Positions 6,975-16,207 of a stretch of DNA of 17,330 nt are shown one piece after another. The notes under the pieces were generated by a model. The model had not been told where the DNA came from and did no database searches. It worked only from the letters and a program-made list of their open reading frames with translations. Position 1 is the stretch's first letter. Every line of letters starts with the position of its first letter. A program made the position numbers and the translations under genes. The stretch lies in assembly GCA_028874675.1 (NCBI GenBank), contig JAPPJA010000229.1, positions 1 to 17,330 on the forward strand, read 5' to 3'. The DNA comes from Chloroflexota bacterium. GTDB lineage: Bacteria > Chloroflexota > Dehalococcoidia > Lucifugimonadales > UBA3495.

Positions 6975-7011
6975 CAAGGGGCGAATAACGCGATTCGCCC
7001 CTTGCTTTTTT
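6975..7011 (+). terminator. intrinsic terminator after the 57-aa protein gene
   Basis: A perfect 12-bp stem (6975-6986 with 6993-7004, core AGGGGCGAAT) with loop AACGCG is followed by CTTTTTT. It ends the plus-strand unit. On the minus strand no T-run follows the stem, so it should work in one direction only. Confidence 0.92.
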
Positions 7012-7093
7012 GCGACAATCACCACGAACCCGCGTGGCGAACTCGCAGGTGTTCATCGCCAACCAACCCGGTGGGGAACCTCGAGTTGCAGGG

Positions 7094-7765
7094 CTAACCG
7101 CGCATTGAATACGAAGCCTGCTCGAATGCTCGCCAGGAGAATTGTAGCAGCCCTGCCGTGCGCCACAGAAGTAATCCTTCCAGGTACTGAGGCCAGCCGG
7201 TCGTTTCCAATGGCGACCGGAAAAGGGTGGCTACCAGTACCGATAGCACGGCATCGTGGGTGACGTACACGTTGAGTCGCCCTTGATTTCCCAGGTTATC
7301 GGTGGTAAGGCACAGGAGTAGCTCAATCCCTTCCGCCGTTGGCCGCATACCTGGTGGGGGCTCCGCGTCGCTCAGTTGGCGGTGAACAATCTCAAATATG
7401 CCGGTTTGCAGGAAGAGTTTGCCGCTGACCTCCGGGTCCACGACAAAGGGACCCGGGTCGCCGAGCATCCGGTCCAGCGCCGCCACTCCCGGCAAACCAC
7501 CGCCGCGAAGAACCGCCTCTGCGGTCTGGACGCAGCGCAGCACCGGGCTGGATACAGCCGAGACCTGCTCGCGAACCGACCGAAGCGCCGCGCCCAGCCG
7601 CTGGGCATCGGCCATTCCCCGGGCCGTCAGGGGCACATCGGCTCCAAACTCGCCGGAAGGTATCTCACCACGTTCCGCGTGCCTGACGATCAGGGCAACG
7701 TCGCCCTCTGCGGGGACCGCCGCCAAGCGTTCCGCTATGGAATCCACTACCCCTGGCGAGGTCAT
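7094..7765 (-). CDS. histidine phosphatase superfamily protein
   Basis: This is a 223-residue member of the phosphoglycerate-mutase-like branch. The RHxE motif is at 28-31 (LIVRHAER), so His29 should be the phospho-accepting nucleophile and Arg28 a phosphate ligand. Arg77 in SSPVLRCVQTAE and His170 in YVTHDAVLS complete the expected pocket. Known members remove phosphate from sugars, small metabolites or proteins; substrate cannot be read from motifs. The ATG ending at 7765 lies 3 bases after the stop of the methyltransferase gene, with AAGGCGG upstream, so it is the last gene of the four-gene cassette. In that setting it might dephosphorylate a pathway intermediate, such as a phospho-sugar. 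No signal peptide is visible, so cytoplasmic action is expected. Confidence 0.9.
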   Translation of the reverse strand: MTSPGVVDSIAERLAAVPAEGDVALIVRHAERGEIPSGEFGADVPLTARGMADAQRLGAALRSVREQVSAVSSPVLRCVQTAEAVLRGGGLPGVAALDRMLGDPGPFVVDPEVSGKLFLQTGIFEIVHRQLSDAEPPPGMRPTAEGIELLLCLTTDNLGNQGRLNVYVTHDAVLSVLVATLFRSPLETTGWPQYLEGLLLWRTAGLLQFSWRAFEQASYSMRG

Positions 7766-7768
7766 GAA

Positions 7769-9459
7769 TCACACCGCCTTGGCCTGGATGACGGAACTGA
7801 TGGCGGATGTTGTTCTTACGTCCAGCAACTCAAACCCTGCCTGGGCCAGCAGAGTCCAAAATTGCTCAAGGCTGCGTTCCGTACCGCCGGTCATCACCAG
7901 CATATTCAGGTCCAGCAAACCTCCGGAGCCGGACGAAAATTCTTCCAGCGCCATTTCGATCACGTAAAGTGCGCCGCCCACGGTCATAGCCTCCCGTGCG
8001 CGCCGGAGTATGCGGAGGGCGGCGTCATCCGGCCAGTCGTGAAGCACCCGTGCCAGGACCACGGCGTTGGAAGCAACCGGCCATTCCAGGAACAGGTCCC
8101 CCGCGATGAAGCCGCAACGCTTCGCAACGTCCGTCGGAGCGACGGCAGAGTTGACCACCTCCGGCCGGTCCATGACGGTTGCAGTGAGATTAGGAAAGGC
8201 ACGCAGTAGAGCGAAGATCAGTTCGCCCGTGCCGCCTGCCGCGTCCAGAATATGGTGGTGAACGCCAAAGTTCACCGCCCCGGCAATGGACGCGTAGTCG
8301 TGCCTCGCGTAGGCGGCCATCGCCCGATGGTAGGATTGCAATTCCTCCGGCCGTCCTTGCAGGGAGTCGAAAAAGTTTTCCCGACGCAGCTCCTCAAAAC
8401 CGGACCGGCCGGTTCGCAGGGAACGACCGGCAGCCGACCAAGCGGCGGCGGAGTCCCCTCCCCAATGCAACGCAGCGTCGGACAGCGATAGTGGGTGTGT
8501 CCGCCGCAGGTAGGAACCCTTAGCGGTAGGATGATATACCCCCTTTCCGTCCTGCCAGGTCAGCCCCAACTCCGTGAGTGCGCGCATCAACCTGGGCCCC
8601 GCCGATTCGGCGAGCGGCAGCCCCTTCTCGATTTCTTCGGCAGACGCCGAAAGTGAATCGAATACGCCCAATTCCACCGCCGCCCGGATGGTCTGGGTCT
8701 TCCACACTCCCACCATGTCGGCGGAGAGCTCTTCCAGGGGCGACCGCAGGGGTCGTCTGAGCTCAACCAGGTTCTCCCCTGACTCGTTTATGACCGACAG
8801 CGAACCGTCGAACCCCTCCGCCCGGGCCTGCCCGTTATAGAAGGGTTCCACGTTGCTGAACCGCCTCTCGTACAATGGCAGTCCACCCAGGTCCACGTGA
8901 TGCCAACCCCTTTCGTCGCGGGACCGGGCGAAATTCTTGTGAAACACGTCCAGGTCCACGAACCAGCGGTCGTGCAGCAGGTTGCCGCTACGGTCAATGT
9001 GGGAATGTTTGCCGTCCTTCCGCTGCACCACGGCGAAACCGTCCTTGAAGTCGCCAGCGTAGCGATGGCATTCTCCATAAGCGGGAGAGCCGTAATCGGT
9101 TATGTGGACGTAACCGCCATCGGGAAGTCGTACTGGGCAGCGGCCTTCCTGGAAATTGCCGCACCAGGCGTAGCGTTCCCGGTACAGGGGACTACCGTCG
9201 GGCAACACGTGGAACCAACCGTCGTCAGAATGGACAGCGGCGAAGCCCTCGTAGAACCCGAAGGTTCGCACGTATCGCGCATTGTATGCCGGCCTGCCGT
9301 CAGGCTTGATGTGGTAGGCGCCCGATGCGTCTCGTGCCGGGGCCAGGCCGGGAGCGTGAAACTTCAGCACTTCAAGGAATCTCGAAGCATAGGCCGGATG
9401 CCCACGGTGCACATGGTACGACCCGTCCGAAGACAGGCTATATTCGCGCCATTGGTTGA

Positions 9460-9463
<4 letters not shown>
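7769..9463 (-). CDS. WG-type repeat domain fused to SAM-dependent O-methyltransferase
   Basis: From TTG 9463 the product has 564 residues. GGAGG lies 4 bases before this TTG, which overlaps the upstream stop (TTGA); a GTG ending at 9499 would add 12 residues and a 40-base overlap, but has a poorer ribosome site. Residues 15-224 hold seven units starting at about 15, 49, 83, 118, 153, 187 and 221, a period of 34-35. The pattern is (W/Y)xH(V/I)--DG-P-Y--R---F--G-A-V, as in WG/KWG repeats. Residues about 245-325 match the winged dimerisation domain of plant-type (family 2) O-methyltransferases. The catalytic domain follows: LDAAGGTG (406-413) for SAM, Asp432, Asp456, and His475 in the HDW motif as general base. 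The fusion suggests that the repeats bind a partner or substrate. Substrate unknown. Confidence 0.87.
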
Positions 9464-10541
<1,078 letters not shown>

Positions 10542-10545
<4 letters not shown>

Positions 10546-11852
10546 GAAATTCTGCTCTCTGCCAACAACCGGGCGTAGATGTTCTCAATTTCCTTCGCGT
10601 GTTCCGCCATGTCCGGCACTCTCCCGTCAAGGCTTTGCAGGTAGCCCCGCCGGCCCAATCGCCACGCCCACTTCGGGTCGTTCACCAGGCGCTGCATTTG
10701 CCGTGCCAGCGACCACGGGTCGCGGTGGTGGAAAAGCAGTCCGTTCTCCTCGTGGCGTACGTACTCGGCCATTCCGCCATATTCGGCGGTAATCACTGGC
10801 ACCCCGGCCTGCTGCGCTTCGTGGATGACCAGGGGAGAGTTTTCCGCCCAGATGGAAGGTACCGTAATGGCGTCACATTGGTCGAACACGTCCCGGACGA
10901 TATCCTGGTTGCGGTACTCCTCCATCCACTGCACCCGGTCGCCCGCACCGCCCGGCAATTCCGCAGCCATGCGTTTCAGGCCCGCGGTCTCGGCGCCGCG
11001 GTCTCTCCCCCATATTCGCAACCTGGGGTGACCGGCCAGTGCGCCAAAGGCTTGAATCAGATGGTTCACCCCCTTGGCCGGAATGTGAGTCCCAATGTAA
11101 CCGAACGTGAAGGTCTCGTCCTTGCGTCGAGACCGGCCCGCCATGCGGTCTCGGTGAAATCCATAGTCCAGGTAAAGCAGCTTATCTTCAGGTATGCCAA
11201 AGTCGTCACGGAACCGCCCCAGCAGGTAACGCGCCGGCGCCAGGAACAGGTCCACCGCATCGCAAACCTCTCGCACGTGGGACATGCGGCGGCCCACCCA
11301 GCCGGTCCAGTACACGGCGTCCAGTTCGTACTCATCCGCGTCGTTACCGAAGTAGCGACGGTAGCAGCTCACCGCGCACTTGCGGTCCTCCTGACCGTCG
11401 CACACGGGCCACGGTTGCTGTCCCTCGTCCTCGTACATCTGGATGAACTGCCCCCTGGGGCACATCAACCAGTAGTCGTGGAGCGTGAAAACCAGGGGTA
11501 TCCTCCGCTCCTTCACCGGGAACACGATCGAGGTGGAGAGGTGGTTCAGGTGGCCCACGTGAACCACGTCGGGTTGGAGTTCGTCCAGCAAGTCGCTGAA
11601 CACCCGGTCCACCGCTCGGTGGCTGTACCCGTCCCGCCCCCGGGCCATGTTGATCACGTGCAGCTTAATTCTGGCATCCGCCGGGTCCGTTTCCCGTTGC
11701 ATCAAGTACTCGGCCAGGAAGGCGTTTTCCTGTCGCGTGAAGACGTGAACTTCGTTGCGCTCCGCCAACGCCTGGCACAATCCTTGGGTGTACACCTCTG
11801 AACCGGCGTTGTACCGCATGGGATAGCCGTGGATTACTTGCAAGATTTTCAT
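10542..11852 (-). CDS. glycosyltransferase family 4
   Basis: This is the first gene of the minus-strand cassette, 436 residues from the ATG ending at 11852. The N-terminal domain opens KILQVIHGYPMRYNAGSEVY, the usual GT4 start with the acceptor-side glycine loop. HDYWLMCPRGQF (125-136) with Cys131, Cys151, Cys159 and Cys163 resembles a metal-binding insertion seen in some GT4 enzymes. The donor domain shows GYIGTHIPAKGVNHLI (251-266) and the EX7E motif with Glu337 and Glu345 (ENSPLVIHE), followed by GVPVITAEYGGMAEYV. It should transfer a sugar from a nucleotide donor with retention, in the cytoplasm or at the membrane face. The nearby nucleotide-sugar genes could supply the donor. The ribosome site is weak; a TATAAT lies 58 bases upstream. 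Confidence 0.92.
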
Positions 11853-12296
11853 GTTTGTCAGTTGATGGCGGTGAGCAGGGCGTAGACGCTTCTGGCATTT
11901 TTCGGATGAATTATACTATATTGACGGAAGACAACCGGGCACAGAATCCACCGACCAGCCCACCATTAGGAGATCGTGATATCGGTGAGGCGAGAAAGCC
12001 CTGCCGAGGATTGCTTGTGGCGGGGACCGATGGTCTCTCTTCCCGGACGTTCACAAAACGGTATACCCGCCCGACGTTGATACCCAATTGGCGGAATAAT
12101 CCGACCGGTGGGTGTAGCCCAATTTCGATGCGTTCACCTGTTCAAACACCAAGCGGATGACAAAGAGGCCCTGTTTCTTGACTGGTCGGAGTCTGAATCC
12201 AGGTCTACGACCTTTTGTAGCTGGAAAAGCAATAGCAATAAGGTGCGGCATTGTGAATGTCCCTCCAGCCAAGGTGACGAACCCACGGGGTTTGCC
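11853..12296. other. divergent intergenic region between cassette and R-M genes
   Basis: It separates the divergently read glycosyltransferase and DNA methyltransferase genes. The methyltransferase frame is open back to 12108, but the upstream codons look non-coding. No small control-protein (C protein) gene for the R-M system was recognised, and no clear plus-strand promoter. Confidence 0.45.
11910..11915 (-). promoter_or_regulatory. candidate -10 element for the four-gene cassette
   Basis: TATAAT is read on the minus strand, 58 bases before the glycosyltransferase ATG. I see no good -35 hexamer at 16-18 bases, so the promoter may need an activator or be mis-called. Confidence 0.4.
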
Positions 12297-14051
12297 ATGA
12301 ATCCCATGAAGGCAGAAATAGCCAAAGCCCGCAGGTCGGCGGCGTCACGCGTCTTCGACGACTCACTCGCCACAGCTATGGTCACGGCTCTGACCGCAGC
12401 CGTTTCATACTGGGATGAGCTGGGCAAGCGCTCCAGCGGGGTTGCCAGCCTTCCAATGCGCCAGCCGCCAGCCTGTACAAATGTTGTCGACGTACCCGCC
12501 GAGGCCTTGGAGTCGGCAAGAGAAATCGGCAGACTGGCGGCCGGCCTGGATGTAACGGAGGCGAGCTTCGCGATAGGAGAGCTGTATACGGGAACCATGC
12601 CGAAGAAACGGCGCGCAGCCCTGGGAGCCTTCTACACCCCTCCGGCCCTCTGCGAACGACTGCTGGACATGGCTACGGAGGCTGGCGTTGACTGGAAGAC
12701 AGCCCGAGTTCTTGACCCCGCGTGTGGCGGCGGGGCCTTTCTGGCGCCGGTTGCCCGCCGCATGGCGCGCAGCATGGAGAACATCGATGCCGCGATGGTC
12801 ATCGAGAATGTGGAGAACAGGCTGTACGGGATTGAGCTAGACCCGTTTGCGGCGTGGCTTTCGCATATATTCTTGGACGCAACGCTTTATGACCTCGGTA
12901 TATTGACCGACAGGGGACACCGAGCGCACATACAGGTGGGCGATGCCCTTGACCTTGATCACCAATGGGATGAGTTCGACCTGGTGGTTGGCAATCCGCC
13001 GTATGGGCGTGTCAAACTTTCTTCCCAGCAGCGCTGCCGGTACCGGCGCAGTCTGTACGGGCACGCCAACCTGTATGGATTGTTCACCGACCGGGCGCTT
13101 CGATTCACTCGCTCCGGGGGAACGATTGCCCTGGTCACTCCCACCAGTTTCCTGGCGGGCGCATACTTCAAGGCCTTGCGCGGTTTGCTCGCGCAGGAAG
13201 CTCCTCCAATCAAGTTGGAATTTATAGCCGAACGTAAGGGCGTATTTGCTGACGTATTGCAGGAAACAGCCCTCGCCGTATATCGACGCGGCGATCAACC
13301 GGGCCGGGGAGAGGTGCGGTTCTCATCGGTGACCACAGACGGGGCTGTTGAAACCACTCTGCCGCGGACATTCGGACTCCCCGAGAACCCCCAGAGCCCC
13401 TGGCTGATACCACGCACCGGAGACCAGACCTCATTGGCACACCTGGCCGTTCGCCTGAAACACCGGCTTTCCGATTACGGATACGAAGTGAGCACCGGTC
13501 CCCTGGTATGGAATCGGCATAGGAGTGAGATCAAGAATTCTCCGGGAAAAGGAAGGTTCCCCCTGATTTGGGCGGAGTCGGTGCGCGCGGGAGGGGTCTT
13601 CGACTTTCGCGCACAGCGGCGGGACCATCAGCCGTATTTTCAACCCCGCCTCGGCCAGGAGTGGCTGGTGACCCGTGATCCCTGCGTGCTCCTTCAGAGG
13701 ACTACGGCCAAGGAGCAAAGCCGACGGTTGGTGGCGGCAGAGCTTCCCCTCGATTTCCTCGACAAACACGAGGGAGTCGTGGTCGAGAATCACCTGAACG
13801 TGATCCGGCCAAAGACCGCCCCGCCAAGGGTGTCTCCGGGTGCGTTGGCGGCGTTGTTGAACAGTAGAGTGGCGGACCAGATGTTCAGGTGCATCAATGG
13901 CAGCGTAGCCGTCTCTGCTTACGAATTGGAAGCTCTTCCACTGCCTCCGCCGGACAATGTGGAGGGACTTGCGGAACTGGTCAGACAGGGCTCGGATACA
14001 CGCCTCATAGAACGCGAGGTGGCGCATCTTTACGGAGAAACCGACCGATGA
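12297..14051 (+). CDS. adenine-N6 DNA methyltransferase, BsuBI/PstI type
   Basis: The enzyme transfers a methyl group from SAM to adenine in the recognition site and so protects host DNA. I start it at ATG 12297 (MNPMKAEIAK, 584 residues); ATG 12306 is an alternative, and the in-frame ATG at 12108 would add 63 residues of unlikely composition. The core has GAFYTPPALCERLLDMA (110-126), SAM motif DPACGGGAFL (140-149), GIELDPFAAWL (178-188) and the adenine-methyltransferase catalytic motif NPPY (233-236). The C-terminal half, with VVENHLNVIRP and ALAALLNSR, should recognise the target, as in Eco57I/PstI-like enzymes. Known M.PstI and M.BsuBI are, as I recall, about 500 residues; the extra length here is mostly N-terminal. 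Its stop overlaps the endonuclease start (ATGA), tying the two together as a type II system. Confidence 0.92.
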   Translation: MNPMKAEIAKARRSAASRVFDDSLATAMVTALTAAVSYWDELGKRSSGVASLPMRQPPACTNVVDVPAEALESAREIGRLAAGLDVTEASFAIGELYTGTMPKKRRAALGAFYTPPALCERLLDMATEAGVDWKTARVLDPACGGGAFLAPVARRMARSMENIDAAMVIENVENRLYGIELDPFAAWLSHIFLDATLYDLGILTDRGHRAHIQVGDALDLDHQWDEFDLVVGNPPYGRVKLSSQQRCRYRRSLYGHANLYGLFTDRALRFTRSGGTIALVTPTSFLAGAYFKALRGLLAQEAPPIKLEFIAERKGVFADVLQETALAVYRRGDQPGRGEVRFSSVTTDGAVETTLPRTFGLPENPQSPWLIPRTGDQTSLAHLAVRLKHRLSDYGYEVSTGPLVWNRHRSEIKNSPGKGRFPLIWAESVRAGGVFDFRAQRRDHQPYFQPRLGQEWLVTRDPCVLLQRTTAKEQSRRLVAAELPLDFLDKHEGVVVENHLNVIRPKTAPPRVSPGALAALLNSRVADQMFRCINGSVAVSAYELEALPLPPPDNVEGLAELVRQGSDTRLIEREVAHLYGETDR

Positions 14052-15139
14052 CCATGTTGCCTCCCGTCCTGCCGGTTGATGACGTCTACCGGAGGCTTCA
14101 GCTCATATTTCCTGAAGGAACGGCTAACCGCAACTACGTCACCCGGGAAATAGCGGCGAAGACGGTGTTCGTGATGCTGTACGTCGGTGCCGTCGACGCT
14201 AATGCCCGGTGGATACGCCCCGACCAGGTTACGCGGATGACCGATGCGCAGGCGGCTATGACCGAGGGTCGACACCGGGAAACATGGCTGGTCGAGTCAA
14301 TGCGGCCGGCAACCGGGGACATTGAGGGACGCTGGTACGCCGTAAACACCCGTGAGCCAATCAGAGATGAAACGCTTCGGGGAGGTCTGGTTCAAATCGG
14401 AGCCGTCGCGGAGAGACCGGGGCTTGCAACCACTTCTCCGAGTCCGCGCTATGCCCTGACCGAGAGTTTCTCTGCTTTGTTTGACCCCGCATTGACAGAA
14501 GAGCAATTGGAGGAAGCAATTGAAGCATGGCGTGATGCGAACCTTTCGGCTTCCGCATTGGCTCGGGCCGCGATCTTGCGCTCGGGCGTGATTGCCGACG
14601 AAACCCAAGTCCTCGTGACGCTACCCAATGGGCTGACCCGCAGCATGGCCGCCGGGCCCAGTTCAATAATCTCAAAGGCAGTGGCCGAGGAGTTCGCTCC
14701 GAGATTCCTGGAAACTCCCGGACTCCTGTGGCTGAGCGAGAGCCGCAACAAGGTGGTTGAGCAGGACAACCAATTGGCGCGGTCCCTAGGACTGACTATT
14801 GACCCCGAACGGAACCTGCCGGACATGATTCTGGTGGACCTGGGCCCGGAACACCCATTGTTGGTTTTCGTGGAGGTGGTGGCGACCGACGGCCCAATTA
14901 CCGAGGCGAGGCGAACCGCCCTCCTGATGATCGCTACTGAGGCAGGGTTCAGCGAGAATCAAGTTGCATTTGTCACCGCGTATGCGGACCGTAATGACAC
15001 TGCGTTTCGGCGTTCGGTCAGTGAATTGGCCTGGGGGTCGTTCGCCTGGTTCATGTCAGAACCGGACCAAGTGGCGCTGTGGCACTCCGGACGCGAGTCC
15101 CCGGAACGGATCAAACTGTCAGCGCTGATCCAATTGTGA
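14048..15139 (+). CDS. type II restriction endonuclease, BsuBI/PstI family
   Basis: This 363-residue protein should cleave unmethylated DNA at the sequence protected by its partner; characterised family members cut CTGCAG. The ATG at 14048 overlaps the methyltransferase stop; ATG 14054 is a second choice. The N-terminal part has NRNYVTREIAAKTVFVMLYVG (28-47 region), a helical DNA-recognition-type segment. The C-terminal nuclease part has WLSESRNKVVEQDNQLARSL (228-247), then LPDMILVDLG with Pro258-Asp259, and LLVFVEVVATDGPI with Glu276, which I read as a diverged PD-(D/E)xK-like site as known for this family. The C-terminus is short and helical. The gene appears intact and in frame, so the system is probably active. 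PstI and BsuBI are, as I recall, about 320 residues, so this one is slightly longer. Confidence 0.9.
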   Translation: MTMLPPVLPVDDVYRRLQLIFPEGTANRNYVTREIAAKTVFVMLYVGAVDANARWIRPDQVTRMTDAQAAMTEGRHRETWLVESMRPATGDIEGRWYAVNTREPIRDETLRGGLVQIGAVAERPGLATTSPSPRYALTESFSALFDPALTEEQLEEAIEAWRDANLSASALARAAILRSGVIADETQVLVTLPNGLTRSMAAGPSSIISKAVAEEFAPRFLETPGLLWLSESRNKVVEQDNQLARSLGLTIDPERNLPDMILVDLGPEHPLLVFVEVVATDGPITEARRTALLMIATEAGFSENQVAFVTAYADRNDTAFRRSVSELAWGSFAWFMSEPDQVALWHSGRESPERIKLSALIQL

Positions 15140-15263
15140 ACCCAAGCATCCCCTTACGCAACCGATGGCATCCTCGGTCTCGGCAGCGTAAAGGTGATGC
15201 AGGCAAACAATTTTGTACCGATAAACCTTATGCCGGCCACCACAAACCATGGTTCGTCATGAT

Positions 15264-15371
15264 CTACGTTAACTCCCACGGCGGCAGGTAGAATTCGGCG
15301 TTGATGTCCAAGTGCCGGTGGCTGACGGCATCGCCAACCTCACCTCCCACTCCCCATGTCAACTCCGCCAC
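15264..15371 (-). CDS. possible 35-aa ORF overlapping the end of the HTH gene
   Basis: A GTG ending at 15371 opens a frame that overlaps the upstream gene's last 13 bases and stops at 15264. The product contains SHRHLDINAEFYLPPWELT, rich in aromatic and acidic residues and unlike random translation. The overlap would allow translational coupling. No strong ribosome site is present and I recognise no family; it may also be a remnant. Confidence 0.33.
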   Translation of the reverse strand: MAELTWGVGGEVGDAVSHRHLDINAEFYLPPWELT

Positions 15372-16189
15372 AACCCCAACGTGATCACCCGCCGCAGCAA
15401 TCGTTTCCGTTTTGCCTTACCCAACTCCCTCCGTGCCTCTGCCAAAGCATCCCGCCGCCAGCGGACGTAATCGGCGCGCCTTGCGCCATCCAAGGGGTAG
15501 GTGTCCGGCGGCAGGGTCAGGTGGTACTCGCCAATCATTGCGGCTTCCAGTTCCCACCGGCGCACGGTGGCCTGCGCCCGGTCAACGCGGCTGACGTTCT
15601 GCGCACCTGCGGTCCGCAACCGTCGCCATTCTGCAACCAGCGCCGCCGCCGGACCGAAGGCGTGTTCCTCGTCGGGCTGCTCCTCCAGGGTAACCACCCC
15701 GGCATCGGGCATCCCGGGCCGGCGCCGGGGCGGTCTCCAATCCTGATCCACGCCGTCGGTCCGGTCATGGCCATGCGCATCATCGGCGTCAGCGTCAACG
15801 CCGACAACTTCGGCAGCATCGCCCGACTGGCGGCTGTCTTCCAGCGCGGCAAGCCTGCGGGTAAGTAGCTCCAACTGGCGCGCCCGATTATCTGCCAACT
15901 CCCGCAATTCGGCATTCTCCTCCTCCAGCTCGGCCACCCGCTCTCGCAGGACCGCAGGGTCGCCGTCCGGCGGGCCGCCGCCATCGCCATCCCCCGTCTC
16001 ACCTCCGCCGGCCCCGCCCCGGTCCCGAAACTCCACCAGTGCCCGCCGCATCCGCCGGGAGACCTCCCTGGAGTCGCAGCAGAGGGCCAGGGTGCGGTAG
16101 TTCACCCCCAGCGCCTGGGCGGCGGGCACCCGGCCACGTTCCTCCACCAGGGCGTCCAGCAGGTCCAATAGGGGTCCGTCCGATAGCAA
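15359..16189 (-). CDS. HTH and coiled-coil protein, 5' end replaced by IS110 insertion
   Basis: The frame encodes 276 residues if it starts at TTG 16189. Residues about 5-40 (LLDLLDALVEERGRVPAAQA, then LGVNYRTLALCCDS) look like a small helix-turn-helix. A Gly/Asp-rich linker (58-78), a heptad-like coiled coil (79-118, VAELEEENAELRELADNR), an acidic linker (122-150) and a basic helical C-terminus (205-268) follow. I recall proteins of this style as a repeated family in SAR202-like genomes, which is an unverified memory. The TTG has no ribosome site and straddles the inferred insertion core of the adjacent IS110 element, so the native start and a few codons were probably displaced to the far side of the element. 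Expression now would depend on the transposase transcript, which ends in the same frame 12 bases upstream. Regulatory or DNA-binding function is inferred. Confidence 0.6.
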   Translation of the reverse strand: MLSDGPLLDLLDALVEERGRVPAAQALGVNYRTLALCCDSREVSRRMRRALVEFRDRGGAGGGETGDGDGGGPPDGDPAVLRERVAELEEENAELRELADNRARQLELLTRRLAALEDSRQSGDAAEVVGVDADADDAHGHDRTDGVDQDWRPPRRRPGMPDAGVVTLEEQPDEEHAFGPAAALVAEWRRLRTAGAQNVSRVDRAQATVRRWELEAAMIGEYHLTLPPDTYPLDGARRADYVRWRRDALAEARRELGKAKRKRLLRRVITLGLWRS

Positions 16190-16192
16190 CTG

Positions 16193-16207
16193 TCTTGAAT
16201 GTCAAGA
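16193..16207. repeat. inverted repeat at the transposase stop, element right end
   Basis: TCTTGA (16193-16198) and TCAAGA (16202-16207) are perfect inverted repeats around three bases and include the transposase stop codon. It lies just inside the inferred right end and may aid recombinase binding. Confidence 0.45.

Noticed and set aside
7376..8209. 277-aa plus-strand frame
   Set aside because: Antisense to the phosphatase and methyltransferase genes, both with intact catalytic motifs.
10599..11801. 400-aa plus-strand frame
   Set aside because: Antisense to the GT4 gene, which has clear motifs; the frame is His/Val/Arg-rich without domains.
12108..12296. Longer start for the DNA methyltransferase
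   Set aside because: The added 63 residues are Ser/Lys/Cys-rich with non-coding character and no ribosome site at 12108.
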